Source: Gammaproteobacteria bacterium
GTDB taxonomy: Bacteria > Pseudomonadota > Gammaproteobacteria > UBA6429 > Thiohalophilaceae
NCBI GenBank assembly: GCA_024275115.1
Contig: JAJRZT010000098.1
Location: forward strand, 1 to 64,000
DNA: 64,000 bases
Direction: 5' to 3'
Part shown: piece by piece, positions 1 through 9,809 of the stretch
How the letters are laid out: every line of letters starts with the position of its first letter
How positions within the stretch are numbered: the first letter of the stretch is position 1
Notes under the pieces: model-generated
Seen by the model: the letters and a program-made list of their open reading frames with translations, nothing else
The model's database searches: none
Told to the model about the DNA's origin: nothing
Position numbers and translations under genes: made by a program

Positions 1-1661
1 AAGATGGAGCCAGTGACTACCAGATAGAAGAAAGTAAAAAAGCCAATGCTAATATGGGGGCTATTTTAGGCGATCCGGATCGCATTAAGGCGCTGGCTAA
101 AGATTTTGTACAGCATTACGACAAACGTGTTTCAGAAGGTGCCACTCTCACAGGTAAGGCTATGTTTGTTAGTAGCAGTCGCCCGATTGCTTATGCGTTA
201 TATAAAGAAGTGATTGCCCTTCGTCCTGAATGGGCAGAAATTAAAGCCTGTGCAGATGATTCAAAACTCAGCGAGAAAGAGCAAAAAGAAATAAAACCCA
301 TGGAACGGATCAAAATGATTATGACTCGTGACAAGGATGATGAAAAGTCGCTTTATGATTTATTGGGTAATAAAGATTACAGAAAAGAGCTGGATCGCCA
401 ATTTAAAAATGCAAAGTCCAACTTTAAAATCGCCATTGTTGTCGATATGTGGCTCACTGGTTTTGACGTACCCTTTTTGGATACGATGTATATTGATAAA
501 CCTATACAGCGCCATAATTTAATACAGACTATCTCACGTGTTAATCGTAAGTTCGAACTCAAGAAAAAAGGGCTTGTTGTTGATTATATTGGCATCAAGA
601 AGCAAATGAATCTAGCGCTGGCTCACTATAATAAATCCGATAATCAGAATTTTGAAGAGATACAGCAGTCTGTTGTTGTGGTAAAAGATCACCTCGACCT
701 GCTGAGTAAAATATTTCATAAATTCGATACATCGGCTTATTTTTCAGGTAGCCCATTAGAGCAACTTAATTGTCTGAATATGGCTGCCGAATTTGTGCAG
801 ATTACGAATGAAATTGAAAAACGCTTTATGCACTTGGTGAAACGATTAAAAGCTGCCTATGATATCTGTTGTGGTAGTGATGCCTTTAGCCAGGACGAAC
901 GTGACTTTATCCATTTTTATTTAGCAGTTCGAACGATTGTATTCAAGCTTACCAAAGGGGATGCTCCTGATACGGCACAAATGAATGCCAAAGTGCGTGA
1001 GATGATTAAAGAAGCATTACAAAGCGATGGTGTAGAAGAAATATTTAAAATGGGTGAAGGGAAGGATGGTGAAGTCGATATCTTTGATGAAGACTACCTC
1101 GCCAAAATTGAAAAAATAAAACTACCCAATACCAAAATAAAACTACTTCAACAACTACTTGCTAAAGCGATTGATGACTTCAAAAAGATCAACAAGACTA
1201 AAGGTATAGATTTCTCAAAGAAATTTAAAGCGCTGGTAGAAGAATATAATGAACGTAAAGAACAAGACGTGCTTGTTAGTAATGTACTTGAAGATTTCAC
1301 AGTAGAAATCATTGATTTAATCCATGCCCTTAAAAAAGAAAAAGACTCTTTTGCGGATCTGGGTATAGATTTCGAAGAAAAAGCCTTTTACGACATTCTC
1401 AAAGCCTTGGCCGTTAAATATGACTTTGAATATCCAGAAGATAAATTACTTGAACTGGCGAAGTCAGTCAAAACAGTTGTTGATGATAAAGCCAAATACA
1501 CTGACTGGAGTCAGCGGGATGACATTAAAGCAGAGTTAAAAGTTGACTTAATTATCTTGCTTGCTGAATTCGGTTATCCGCCAGTTGATCGTGATGAGGT
1601 GTATAAAGAAATATTTGAACAGGCTGAGAATTTTAAGAAGTATCAGAGTTATACGATGTAA
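1..1661 (+). CDS. hsdR: Type I restriction enzyme R subunit, C-terminal part (5' truncated by window)
   Basis: The reading frame is open from base 3, before the first ATG at 54, so this is the 3' part of a longer gene cut by the window edge. HsdR is the ATP-dependent DNA-translocating and cleaving subunit of a type I restriction-modification complex. Visible are late SF2 helicase elements: MWLTGFDVPFLDTMY (motif V region) and HNLIQTISRVNR (motif VI, arginine finger), followed by VVDYIGI and a long helical C-terminal domain that contacts HsdM/HsdS in the family. The nuclease and Walker motifs would lie upstream, outside the window. It converges on prfA with a 26-bp gap. hsdM and hsdS are not visible here. 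Confidence 0.9.
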   Translation, partial: DGASDYQIEESKKANANMGAILGDPDRIKALAKDFVQHYDKRVSEGATLTGKAMFVSSSRPIAYALYKEVIALRPEWAEIKACADDSKLSEKEQKEIKPMERIKMIMTRDKDDEKSLYDLLGNKDYRKELDRQFKNAKSNFKIAIVVDMWLTGFDVPFLDTMYIDKPIQRHNLIQTISRVNRKFELKKKGLVVDYIGIKKQMNLALAHYNKSDNQNFEEIQQSVVVVKDHLDLLSKIFHKFDTSAYFSGSPLEQLNCLNMAAEFVQITNEIEKRFMHLVKRLKAAYDICCGSDAFSQDERDFIHFYLAVRTIVFKLTKGDAPDTAQMNAKVREMIKEALQSDGVEEIFKMGEGKDGEVDIFDEDYLAKIEKIKLPNTKIKLLQQLLAKAIDDFKKINKTKGIDFSKKFKALVEEYNERKEQDVLVSNVLEDFTVEIIDLIHALKKEKDSFADLGIDFEEKAFYDILKALAVKYDFEYPEDKLLELAKSVKTVVDDKAKYTDWSQRDDIKAELKVDLIILLAEFGYPPVDRDEVYKEIFEQAENFKKYQSYTM

Positions 1662-1687
1662 GATGTAAAGGAGTTAAGTGTAAGTTT

Positions 1688-2773
1688 TTATTCTTCTCCC
1701 ATCGAAGCCAGCATATCGGCCTGATCTTCGCTAATAAGCGGTTCGATAACTTCATCTAGCTCACCTTGCATAATGTCATCGAGTTTATATAAGGTTAAAT
1801 TAATACGGTGATCAGACAACCGGCCTTGTGGAAAATTATAGGTACGGATGCGTTCCGAGCGATCGCCACTGCCTACCAGTAACTTACGCGTTTGTGATTG
1901 TTCTGCATGCTGTTTGTCCTGTTCAATCTGAAACAGCTTTGCCTGTAAAACAGAAAGTGCGCGGGCTTTGTTCTTATGCTGTGAACGTTCGTCCTGACAC
2001 TCAACCACAATACCACTGGGCAAGTGCGTTAGGCGAATGGCCGAGTCGGTTTTATTGACATGCTGGCCACCGGCACCGGAGGCACGAAAAGTATCAATTC
2101 GTAAATCGCCCATATTAATTTCATTTTCTTCGATTTTATCGGCTTCGGGCATAATGGCAACCGTGCAAGCTGAAGTATGCACTCGCCCTTGAGATTCAGT
2201 TTCGGGTACACGTTGTACGCGGTGGCCACCGGATTCAAATTTTAAGCGGGCATAAACATCGTCACCTATAATGCGGCTGATAACTTCTTTATAGCCGCCA
2301 TGCTCACCGCGGTTCTCGTTAATAATTTCGATTTTCCATTTACGTTTTTCAGCGTATCGTGAATACATCCGAAATAAATCACCGGCAAAAATCGACGCTT
2401 CGTCACCACCGGCACCCGCTCGAATTTCCAGAAATACATTTTTGCCTTCGTTGGGGTCAACCGGTAGCATTAATATTTGCAATTGCTGTTCGAGTTTTTC
2501 CTGTCGCTGCGTTGCTTCTTTTAATTCTTCTTTTGCCATTTCACGCATGTCTTCATCGTCATCTTTTAACATGCTCTGGGTTTCTTCAATATCGGACACG
2601 GTTGCCTGATAGTTATTAAAGCAACTCACCACCGGATTCAGCTGTGCGTACTCTTTTGATAAAGCGCGGAACTGGTTTTGGTCGCTGATAACACCAGGGT
2701 CGGCCATCAGGGCGTTAATTTCTTCCAGGCGTTCGGCCAGGTTTTCGAGTTTTGCTTGTATAGAGGCTTTCAT
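1688..2773 (-). CDS. prfA: Peptide chain release factor 1
   Basis: RF1 reads UAA and UAG stop codons and triggers peptidyl-tRNA hydrolysis on the ribosome. The protein is 361 aa, normal for the family. It carries the catalytic GGQ loop ([15 protein letters not shown]), and the preceding segment [16 protein letters not shown] carries the P-x-T type codon-recognition element of RF1 rather than the SPF of RF2. It lies 20 bp downstream of hemA on the same strand, the classical hemA-prfA arrangement, so the two are probably cotranscribed. The usual downstream partner prmC is missing; a convergent hsdR occupies that place. Confidence 0.97.
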   Translation of the reverse strand: MKASIQAKLENLAERLEEINALMADPGVISDQNQFRALSKEYAQLNPVVSCFNNYQATVSDIEETQSMLKDDDEDMREMAKEELKEATQRQEKLEQQLQILMLPVDPNEGKNVFLEIRAGAGGDEASIFAGDLFRMYSRYAEKRKWKIEIINENRGEHGGYKEVISRIIGDDVYARLKFESGGHRVQRVPETESQGRVHTSACTVAIMPEADKIEENEINMGDLRIDTFRASGAGGQHVNKTDSAIRLTHLPSGIVVECQDERSQHKNKARALSVLQAKLFQIEQDKQHAEQSQTRKLLVGSGDRSERIRTYNFPQGRLSDHRINLTLYKLDDIMQGELDEVIEPLISEDQADMLASMGEE

Positions 2774-2793
2774 TGATTCGTTACGGTTAATGT

Positions 2794-4056
2794 TTAATTG
2801 TTATCAGAGTTCAGGTTGAATAGTTCTTGTGCCATATCGAGTAGTTCATTGCGGCCATCATAGGCGGCACGATTAAGTTGCACACTGGGATCATGCACCA
2901 GCTTGTTGGTAATGGCACGCGCCAGTTCCTGTAATACCTGAGCGGGGTCTTTACCTGAGGCCAGCTGTTTTTGTGCCAGTTGCAGGGCTTCTTCGCGAAT
3001 GACGTCGGCTTTGTCGCGGTATAAGCGAATGGTATCCACCGCATCGAGTGAGCGTAACCAGCCTAAAAAGTGTTGGGTTTCATTTTCAATAATTTCTTCG
3101 GCTTGTTCGGCAGCCTGTTCGCGTGATTGCTGGCCTTCTTCGATCACATCGTGCAAATCGTCTACAGTGTATAAATACACATCGCGTAAATCACCCACTT
3201 CGGTTTCGATATCGCGCGGCACCGCAATATCCACCATAAATATGGGACGATGTTTGCGTGCTTTGAGTGCACTTTCAACCGCGCCTTTACCCAAAATAGG
3301 CAACTGGCTTGCGGTGGATGAGATAATAATATCTGCATTGACCAGTCGTGATGGCATATCTGACAGTGCAATGGCTTCGGCATTAAATTGTTCGGCGAGT
3401 AGTTGGGCGCGTTCAACGGTACGGTTGGCAACAATCATCTTTTTAATATTTTGATCTTTTAAATGCCGTGCCACCAGTTCAATGGTGTCGCCTGCACCGA
3501 TTAACAGGGCGGTGTGGTCTTGCAGGTTGGCAAAAATACGTTTTGCTAGTGAAACGGCAGCAAAGGCCACCGAAACCGGGCTGCTACCAATGGCCGTATC
3601 GGTGCGCACCTGTTTAGCGACCGAAAACGTATGTTGAAACAGGCGGTTTAACTGTCGGCCGATGGTGCCGGCATCCGCAGCCGTACCGTAGGCATCTTTA
3701 ATCTGGCCGAGGATTTGCGGCTCGCCTAAAACGAGTGAATCGAGGCCGCTGGCAACCCGCAGAATATGTTTTACTGCGTCCTGGTCGGTAAAGCTGTATA
3801 TATAAGGTTCGAGTGCTTTGTGCTCGAGTGAGTGGAAATCTTCAAACCAACGAATGAGCGCATCGCTGTCGTTGGCATGAAGTTCGCAGTACAATTCGGT
3901 ACGATTACAGGTGGATATAATAGCCGCTTCAGAGGCGGGAGACTGTTCGAGCATGCCAGTGAGTGCTTTGGGCAGTTTTTCCGGGGTAAAAGCAACCTGT
4001 TCCCGTATGGCTACAGGAGCGGTTTTATGATTAATGCCGAATGCGAAAATAGCCAC
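2794..4056 (-). CDS. hemA: Glutamyl-tRNA reductase
   Basis: Catalyses NADPH-dependent reduction of glutamyl-tRNA(Glu) to glutamate-1-semialdehyde, the first committed step of tetrapyrrole synthesis by the C5 route. The 420-aa product starts [19 protein letters not shown] and has the catalytic-cysteine motif [11 protein letters not shown] around residue 50. A Rossmann NADPH-binding stretch ([16 protein letters not shown]) follows near residue 185, then the helical dimerisation domain. It is divergent from the TPR lipoprotein gene across about 200 bp and is followed by prfA. No anomalies seen. Confidence 0.97.
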   Translation of the reverse strand: MAIFAFGINHKTAPVAIREQVAFTPEKLPKALTGMLEQSPASEAAIISTCNRTELYCELHANDSDALIRWFEDFHSLEHKALEPYIYSFTDQDAVKHILRVASGLDSLVLGEPQILGQIKDAYGTAADAGTIGRQLNRLFQHTFSVAKQVRTDTAIGSSPVSVAFAAVSLAKRIFANLQDHTALLIGAGDTIELVARHLKDQNIKKMIVANRTVERAQLLAEQFNAEAIALSDMPSRLVNADIIISSTASQLPILGKGAVESALKARKHRPIFMVDIAVPRDIETEVGDLRDVYLYTVDDLHDVIEEGQQSREQAAEQAEEIIENETQHFLGWLRSLDAVDTIRLYRDKADVIREEALQLAQKQLASGKDPAQVLQELARAITNKLVHDPSVQLNRAAYDGRNELLDMAQELFNLNSDNN

Positions 4057-4212
4057 GTTGGAACTTATATTGTTAAACCACGTCTACAAATCAGTGCCTT
4101 AGTTCTGGAAATTAAGAGCTAAGGCGTTAAAATTACATCTAGTCTGCTCGTCGTACAATTTAGCAAACCCAATATATTGCTAAAAACAGATAGGCGCGTA
4201 TTATAAAGGTAA

Positions 4213-4230
4213 AACCAACAAAAGTTGGTT
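4213..4230. repeat. Short perfect hairpin upstream of the TPR lipoprotein gene
   Basis: AACCAAC and GTTGGTT are separated by AAAA, 28 bp before the ATG at 4258. It could be an operator or a leader hairpin near the ribosome binding site. Nothing else in the divergent hemA/TPR intergenic region (4057-4257) was recognised. Confidence 0.4.
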
Positions 4231-4257
4231 ATAGTTGGTCAATAGAGAGCATTTTTT

Positions 4258-6075
4258 ATGCAAAAGATGAGAAACATCCTGATTTTGGCATTTGCCAGCC
4301 TGTTTTTAGCCAGTTGTGGCGGCACTTTCCTTGAAAAGCCAGCTGCCAGTGGCAATTTGCTGGCACCTCAAAGTAAAAAAACGACCAGTCTGGCCAGCAA
4401 AGCAGCGCCGTCCACTTCGGTTCCCACTCCCGCTCCCAGCATCAAGCGAAGTCCCACCCCTCTGGAAGAGTCCGTTTTTTCGCCTAAAGGCAAAGGCTTA
4501 AGTGCAGAAATTCTGCAATATTTAATGGTAGCCGAGATTGCCGGGCAGCGCGGCAAGCTGGATATTGCGGTTGCCAATTATCTTCAGGCGGCAAAACTTT
4601 CTCAGGATGCCAGCGTAGCTGAACGTGCCAGCCGGATTGCAATTTTTGCACGCAAAGACCGGGCGGCATTAGCAGCGAGTAAAATCTGGGTACAACTCGC
4701 ACCTGAAAGTGCGGAAGCACACCAGATTACGGCTGCGATGTTAGTTCGTGCAGGGGATCTTGAAAGTGCGCTTAGACATTTTGAGCAAGTGCTAAGTTTG
4801 AGCAACAAGAGTGAGCAAAAAATATTTATGCTGATTACTTCGTTGTTGAGTAAGGAACGGGATAAGAATATCGCGCTGGATATTATGAAGCGCTTAATTG
4901 CTAAACACCCTAAAAGCCCAAGTGCCTATTATGCTTATGCCAACCTGGCGTTACTAACAAAAGAATATGAGGTGGCATACAAAGCGATTAATAAAGCACT
5001 GGCGCTTAAAAAATACTGGAATGAAGCAGCGGTTCTAAAGGCGACCATACTGCATCGGCTGGGGAAGAATGACGAAGCCATTGCATGGTTAGCGAAAGAG
5101 TTACAACAGCAGCCTGATAATTTTAAATTACGTTTATATTTTGCACGTAAGCTTGTGGATGCTAAACAGTACCCGGCAGCGTATGACGAATTTCAGAATG
5201 TTTATGCAGCAGAAAATAACATGGGGGCACTGTATGCCATGGGTTTGCTTGCAAACCGAATGAATAAAATTGAATTAGCGGAAAAACATTTCACTCGTTT
5301 GTCTGATTCAGGTGAGCATAAAAATGAAGCTAATTTTTATCTTGGTCAAATCAGGGAAAAGAAAAAAGATTATTCACAGGCAATAGACAGGTATTCAAAA
5401 GTACAGACGGGTGTTTATGCTTTTGAGTCTCGCTTACGGATTATTATTTTATTGGGTAAACAGGGGAAAGTAAGCCAGGCACGTGAACAGGCAAGCAACA
5501 TTAATGTTAGCAAGCCGGGCGAACAAGTCAGGTTATACATTGCTGAAGGTGAAGTATTACGTGAAAATAAAATGCATGTTGAGGCACTTGAACTTTATAC
5601 AGATGGGTTAGGCACTATTCCTGACAACCTGGATTTGCTGTATGCACGGGCACTTATTTTTGAAAAGTTAAATAGAATAGATGAAGCCATCAGTGATTTG
5701 CGCCATATTGTTAAGTTAGATCCACAAAATATTCAAACACTGAATGCATTAGGTTATACCCTGGTTGACAAGACTGACAAGGTGCACGAAGGGATGGAGT
5801 ATATTCAACAGGCGTATCAGATGCGGCCAACGGATCCTGCTATTATAGACAGTATGGGCTGGGCTTATTATCGGCTCGGCAAGCTGGATAAAGCCGTTAC
5901 TTATTTAAAGCGTGCTTTTGCCCTGTTTAATGATGCAGAAGTTGCTGCACATTTAGGTGAGGTTTTGTGGGTGCGGGGCGAAAAAGACGAGGCTAAGCGT
6001 ATCTGGAAAGATTCTCTACGTGAAACACCAACGCATGACACGCTGTTAAATGCGATTAAGCGTTTTATGCCCTAA
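4258..6075 (+). CDS. TPR-repeat outer-membrane-type lipoprotein
   Basis: A 605-aa protein with a lipoprotein signal peptide: hydrophobic stretch then lipobox LASCGG, predicting lipidation at Cys20. A Ser/Pro/Lys-rich linker (about 25-75) precedes many tetratricopeptide-like helical repeats from about residue 85 to the end. The clearest are near 470-580 (LNALGYTLVDKTD, DSMGWAYYRLGKLDKAVTYL). TPR lipoproteins of this kind are typically found immediately upstream of lolB in gammaproteobacteria. The exact role is unknown; a scaffold function in the envelope is inferred. It lies 20 bp upstream of lolB and probably shares its operon. Confidence 0.85.
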   Translation: MQKMRNILILAFASLFLASCGGTFLEKPAASGNLLAPQSKKTTSLASKAAPSTSVPTPAPSIKRSPTPLEESVFSPKGKGLSAEILQYLMVAEIAGQRGKLDIAVANYLQAAKLSQDASVAERASRIAIFARKDRAALAASKIWVQLAPESAEAHQITAAMLVRAGDLESALRHFEQVLSLSNKSEQKIFMLITSLLSKERDKNIALDIMKRLIAKHPKSPSAYYAYANLALLTKEYEVAYKAINKALALKKYWNEAAVLKATILHRLGKNDEAIAWLAKELQQQPDNFKLRLYFARKLVDAKQYPAAYDEFQNVYAAENNMGALYAMGLLANRMNKIELAEKHFTRLSDSGEHKNEANFYLGQIREKKKDYSQAIDRYSKVQTGVYAFESRLRIIILLGKQGKVSQAREQASNINVSKPGEQVRLYIAEGEVLRENKMHVEALELYTDGLGTIPDNLDLLYARALIFEKLNRIDEAISDLRHIVKLDPQNIQTLNALGYTLVDKTDKVHEGMEYIQQAYQMRPTDPAIIDSMGWAYYRLGKLDKAVTYLKRAFALFNDAEVAAHLGEVLWVRGEKDEAKRIWKDSLRETPTHDTLLNAIKRFMP

Positions 6076-6095
6076 TGTTTTTATTCCGCTAATTT

Positions 6096-6743
6096 ATGTC
6101 AAAAATAGTTGCATTAGTACTGAGTGTGTCAGTGAGCCTGGTTCTTGGCTCCTGCAGTTCGCTTGCGACAAAACCCTCGACCGAAAAAAATATTTCTGTA
6201 GAGCAGGTGCAGCAGCGCTGGCAACAACGGCAGCAGCAATTATCCAATTTACCTGACTGGCAAATGAAAGGCCGGATGGTGGTTGCGAATGGTGTTGAAC
6301 TCTGGGCGCTGAGTGTGGACTGGGAACAACGTGGTGATCAATATGTGATTTTTTTGTCCGGGCCTTTTGGTGCGGGTAAAGTTCAGTTGGCGGGTAGCGC
6401 GAAGGGTGTTTTGTTAAGAGATTCGGATAATCAGGTTTTTTATGCCTCGACCCCAGAGGAGTTATTGCTCGATCATACCGGTATTGCCATGCCGTTAAGT
6501 TATTTAAGGTTCTGGATACTGGGTTTATTACAGTCGGGTTCGAAGCTCGCTGCAAATAACGTTAAGTTTGATAAGCATGGGCGACTCGAGTCATTAACAC
6601 GGGAACAATGGGATGTTCGTTTTAAACGCTACACAAAAACCGATAATGTCAGTGTGGAACTGCCGGACAAGATATTTATTCACAAAGGTGAAGACGTGGA
6701 AGTTCGTATTGTTGTGGGTGAATGGCTGTTTGATCAAACCTGA
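6096..6743 (+). CDS. lolB: Outer membrane lipoprotein insertion protein LolB
   Basis: LolB receives lipoproteins from periplasmic LolA and inserts them into the outer membrane; it is itself a lipoprotein. The 215-aa product has a signal peptide ending in a lipobox (SLVLGSCSS) and typical LolB signatures: LPDWQMKGRMVVANG, WEQRGDQYVIFLSGPFGAGKVQL, and a C-terminal region ending in VVGEWLF. Length matches the family. It sits between the TPR lipoprotein gene and ispE, the conserved lolB-ispE-prs order, which supports the assignment. Confidence 0.93.
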   Translation: MSKIVALVLSVSVSLVLGSCSSLATKPSTEKNISVEQVQQRWQQRQQQLSNLPDWQMKGRMVVANGVELWALSVDWEQRGDQYVIFLSGPFGAGKVQLAGSAKGVLLRDSDNQVFYASTPEELLLDHTGIAMPLSYLRFWILGLLQSGSKLAANNVKFDKHGRLESLTREQWDVRFKRYTKTDNVSVELPDKIFIHKGEDVEVRIVVGEWLFDQT

Positions 6744-6786
6744 TAGCCACGTTGATCTGTAAACATCTCAATAAAAAAGAAAATAA

Positions 6787-7677
6787 ATGTTAAACAATCA
6801 GCTTCAATCCTGGCCAGCACCGGCAAAGCTTAACCTGTTTCTACACATTACCGGGCAACGTGATGACGGTTTGCATCTACTGCAAACCGTATTTCAGATC
6901 CTCGACATCGCCGATACCCTGCAATTTGATATTCGTGATGACGGTGTGATCACTCGGGTGAGCGAATCCGATATTCCAGAAGACGATGACTTAATTGTAA
7001 AGGCAGCCCGTTTACTGCAAAAGCAGGCTTTGGTGTCTAAGGGGGTTTCCTTATATATAGAAAAGCAGTTGCCGGTTGGTGGTGGTCTGGGTGGCGGCAG
7101 CTCCAATGCCGCAACCACCCTGGTGGCTTTGAATAAATTATGGGGTTGTGGGCTGCAAATTGATGAATTGGCGAACCTGAGCGTGCAGTTAGGTGCGGAT
7201 GTGCCCATCTTTGTGCGGGGCTTTTCAGCATGGGCGGAAGGGATTGGAGAACAGATTTTACCCCTGAATTTGCCAAAAAGCACCTATGTGGTCATTTTTC
7301 CGCAAGTTTTTGTCTCTACAGGGCAAGTTTTTGCCCACTCGCAATTGCAGAGAGATTGCACAACCATTACAATACGCGACTTCTCGGAGGTGCTGTCCGA
7401 TTCAGGTTTTGAGGCGGCATTTCAAACGGTAGAAAATGTCTGCGAACCGGTGGTTTGTAGCATGGTTCCTGAAGTGGATGCAGCGCTAAAAGAGCTGGCT
7501 CAGTATGCCCCCGCAAGGTTAACCGGAACCGGCGCATGTGTTTTTGCGCGATTTGATTCACAAGCGGCTGCCGAGTTGGCACGGCAGGCGCTAAAAGATA
7601 AGTGGCATGTTTTTGTTGCACAAGGTGTCAACCGCTCGCCACTGTATGATGTTTTAGAGTCAGTAGCTGCTAAGTAA
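6787..7677 (+). CDS. ispE: 4-diphosphocytidyl-2-C-methyl-D-erythritol kinase
   Basis: A GHMP-family kinase that phosphorylates the 2-hydroxyl of CDP-methylerythritol in the MEP isoprenoid pathway. The 296-aa protein begins with the substrate-binding segment WPAPAKLNLFLHITGQRDDG and has the glycine-rich ATP loop PVGGGLGGGSSNAA at about 96-109. A C-terminal GHMP motif region (ARLTGTGACVFARF) follows. It is 43 bp after lolB and is followed by tRNA-Gln and prs, as in many gammaproteobacteria. Confidence 0.97.
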   Translation: MLNNQLQSWPAPAKLNLFLHITGQRDDGLHLLQTVFQILDIADTLQFDIRDDGVITRVSESDIPEDDDLIVKAARLLQKQALVSKGVSLYIEKQLPVGGGLGGGSSNAATTLVALNKLWGCGLQIDELANLSVQLGADVPIFVRGFSAWAEGIGEQILPLNLPKSTYVVIFPQVFVSTGQVFAHSQLQRDCTTITIRDFSEVLSDSGFEAAFQTVENVCEPVVCSMVPEVDAALKELAQYAPARLTGTGACVFARFDSQAAAELARQALKDKWHVFVAQGVNRSPLYDVLESVAAK

Positions 7678-7732
7678 AGTTAGTACCAACTAACTCGTTT
7701 TTTCGATTAACTCAACGTCGTTAATTGACAAT

Positions 7733-7807
7733 TGGGCCGTCGCCAAGCGGTAAGGCACCAGGTTTTGATCCTGGCATGCGCAGGTTCAAATCCTGCCGGC
7801 CCAGCCA
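7733..7807 (+). tRNA. tRNA-Gln (UUG anticodon)
   Basis: Cloverleaf read by eye. Acceptor TGGGCCG pairs with CGGCCCA. The anticodon stem CCAGG/CCTGG holds loop TTTTGAT with anticodon TTG. The T-arm contains GGTTCAAATCC, the discriminator is G, and CCA is encoded at 7805-7807. It lies between ispE and prs, the usual position in this gene cluster, and has no separate terminator before prs. Confidence 0.97.
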
Positions 7808-7841
7808 TATTTTATAACCTGAAAAGCGTAGGAGATTGGGC

Positions 7842-8825
7842 ATGCCCCATCGAATGGACAACCAGGCTGAAGTCTCCGATCCCAAAATGGTGGTGTTTGC
7901 CGGGAATGCGAATCCCGAGTTAGCCAATGCAATTGTACGCAGGTTACACATCCCACTAGGCCGTGCGGTGGTGGGCAAATTCAGCGACGGTGAAGTGGCT
8001 GTCGAGATATTAGAAAACGTGCGAGGTAAGGACGTTTTTATTGTGCAGTCAACCTGCGCACCCACCAATGACAACTTAATGGAATTGCTGGTGATGATTG
8101 ATGCCCTAAAACGCGCATCCGCTGATCGTGTAACGGCCGTTATTCCTTACTTTGGTTATGCCCGTCAGGATCGTCGGCCACGTTCCGCAAGAGTACCGAT
8201 TACTGCTCGGGTGATTGCCAACATGATTGGCTCAGTCGGTGCAGACCGAGCTTTAACGGTTGATTTACATGCCGACCAGATCCAGGGTTTTTTTGATATT
8301 CCGGTAGACAATGTCTACGCCTCGCCCGTTTTACTCGGCGATGTGTGGCGACAAAAATACCCCGATTTAATGGTGGTATCGCCCGATGTAGGTGGCGTGG
8401 TTCGGGCGCGTGCACTGGCAAAACGTTTAGATGACGCCGATTTAGCGATTATTGATAAACGTCGCCCGCGCCCCAACGAAGCCAAAGTGATGAATATTAT
8501 TGGTGACGTTACAGGCCGTACCTGTGTGATTGTTGATGATCTGGTGGATACAGCCGGCACATTAGGTCAGGCCGCCAATGCACTAAAAGAACACGGTGCA
8601 GCAAAAATAGTAGCGTATTGTACCCACCCTGTTTTTTCCGGGCGTGCAATCGAGAATATTGAAGCATCAGCACTGGATGAAATTGTTGTGACCGACAGTA
8701 TTCCATTGTCTGAAGAAGCACAGGCTTGCAGTAAGATTCGGCAGTTAAGTATTGCTGAAATGTTGGCGGAGACGATGCGCAGGATAAGTTCCGAAGAGTC
8801 TGTCAGCAGCATGTTCGTCGACTGA
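7842..8825 (+). CDS. prs: Ribose-phosphate pyrophosphokinase (PRPP synthase)
   Basis: Makes PRPP from ribose-5-phosphate and ATP for nucleotide, histidine and tryptophan synthesis. The ATG at 7842 is preferred because AGGAG at 7830-7834 is well spaced; an in-frame TTG at 7836 is too close to that site. The family's conserved core begins [13 protein letters not shown] about 14 residues in, so this protein has a short N-terminal extension. Recognisable motifs include [16 protein letters not shown] (ATP/flexible loop), [12 protein letters not shown], and the PRPP loop [10 protein letters not shown] near residue 220. The stop codon abuts a long palindrome at 8826. Confidence 0.96.
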   Translation: MPHRMDNQAEVSDPKMVVFAGNANPELANAIVRRLHIPLGRAVVGKFSDGEVAVEILENVRGKDVFIVQSTCAPTNDNLMELLVMIDALKRASADRVTAVIPYFGYARQDRRPRSARVPITARVIANMIGSVGADRALTVDLHADQIQGFFDIPVDNVYASPVLLGDVWRQKYPDLMVVSPDVGGVVRARALAKRLDDADLAIIDKRRPRPNEAKVMNIIGDVTGRTCVIVDDLVDTAGTLGQAANALKEHGAAKIVAYCTHPVFSGRAIENIEASALDEIVVTDSIPLSEEAQACSKIRQLSIAEMLAETMRRISSEESVSSMFVD

Positions 8826-8948
8826 CCTCGCGCAGCGAGAAGCGCAATAGCGGCGTTGGAATTAAAATTAAAAATACTCACTTACTGATGTAAGCTCCGT
8901 TTTTTAATTTTAATTCCGCCTTGCTCTTCCACTTCTCGCTGTGCGAGG
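8826..8948. repeat. Long imperfect palindrome directly after prs
   Basis: The outer arms at 8826-8842 and 8932-8948 (17 bp, one mismatch) and inner arms at 8858-8874 and 8901-8917 (17 bp, perfect, A/T-rich) fold the whole 123 bp into one hairpin. A small CTTAC/GTAAG stem forms at its tip. It begins on the base after the prs stop codon. It may act as a 3' processing or termination structure between prs and rplY. Its size and arms also resemble a small non-autonomous palindromic element. Confidence 0.75.
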
Positions 8949-9008
8949 TGCTTATAGAAACTTTATTTTTTAGTTTGCTAATTAAATATAAGTTAGCGGA
9001 CTTTAAAT

Positions 9009-9033
9009 AGTTATCTGGGTCGCACAGATAACT
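9009..9033 (+). promoter_or_regulatory. Hairpin in the rplY leader
   Basis: AGTTATCTG and CAGATAACT form a perfect 9-bp stem around a 7-nt loop, 54 bp before the rplY start codon. E. coli rplY is known to be autogenously controlled through its leader, so this is a candidate for the equivalent element. I did not match it to a defined family. Confidence 0.4.
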
Positions 9034-9087
9034 TAATGGTTATGAACATTTGTTTGTAACGTTATTTTAAAACTTAGGAGAAATACC

Positions 9088-9756
9088 ATGAGCGAGAGCT
9101 TTATTATAGAAGCCGAAGTTCGAACTGACACGGGGAAAGGTGCGAGCCGCCGCCTGCGTCATACGGATAAAGTACCGGCTGTTTTATACGGGGCAGGAAA
9201 AGATCCTGTTGCACTAACATTAAGTCACAATGAAATGCATCATCATTTAGAAAATGAAGCCTTTTATTCTCATATCTTAACCATTAATGTGGGTAAGAAA
9301 AAAGAAAAGGCTATTTTAAAAGACTTGCAACGTCATCCAGCAAAACCACGTTTAATGCATGTTGATTTCCAGCGCGTTGATATGAAAGAAAAAATTCGTA
9401 TGCATGTTCCATTACACTTTATGAACGAAGAAGACGCTCCGGGCGTGAAAGCCGGTGGTTTGGTAAACCACAGCGCAACTGAACTACACATTGTATGTTT
9501 ACCAAAAGATTTACCTGAATTTATTGAAGTTGATTTAGGTGAATTAGAACTGGATGCAAGCTTGCATGTGTCTGACCTGACATTACCGAAGGGCGTTGAA
9601 TCAGTAGATTTAGGCCATGGTGATGATAGTTCGCATGATCATATCGTTGCAGCCATTCACTTGCCACGTGCTGAAAAAGCAATAGATGAAGAAGAAGATG
9701 ATGCTCCAGAAGCCGAAGCGGATTCAGCTGAAGGCGCTAGCGAAGAAGAAAGTTAA
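9088..9756 (+). CDS. rplY: 50S ribosomal protein bL25, long Ctc/TL5 form
   Basis: bL25 binds 5S rRNA. The 222-aa protein is the two-domain Ctc form. The N-terminal 5S-binding domain (EVRTDTGKGASRRLRHTDKVPAVLYG) spans about 1-95. The C-terminal TL5 beta domain (MHVPLHFMNEEDAPGVKAGG) spans about 100-190, and a very acidic tail rich in Glu/Asp/Ala follows. A good Shine-Dalgarno (TTAGGAGAA) precedes the ATG. It lies between prs and pth, as in the conserved cluster. Confidence 0.96.
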   Translation: MSESFIIEAEVRTDTGKGASRRLRHTDKVPAVLYGAGKDPVALTLSHNEMHHHLENEAFYSHILTINVGKKKEKAILKDLQRHPAKPRLMHVDFQRVDMKEKIRMHVPLHFMNEEDAPGVKAGGLVNHSATELHIVCLPKDLPEFIEVDLGELELDASLHVSDLTLPKGVESVDLGHGDDSSHDHIVAAIHLPRAEKAIDEEEDDAPEAEADSAEGASEEES

Positions 9757-9809
9757 TTCTTTTTCACTGCTGCCCTTGGGTAGCAGTAGCATAGAACGAG
9801 AAGCCGGCA

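Noticed and set aside
2999-3454. 151-aa Ser-rich ORF antisense to hemA
   Set aside because: Low-complexity Ser/Thr product opposite a well-conserved gene; shadow frame.
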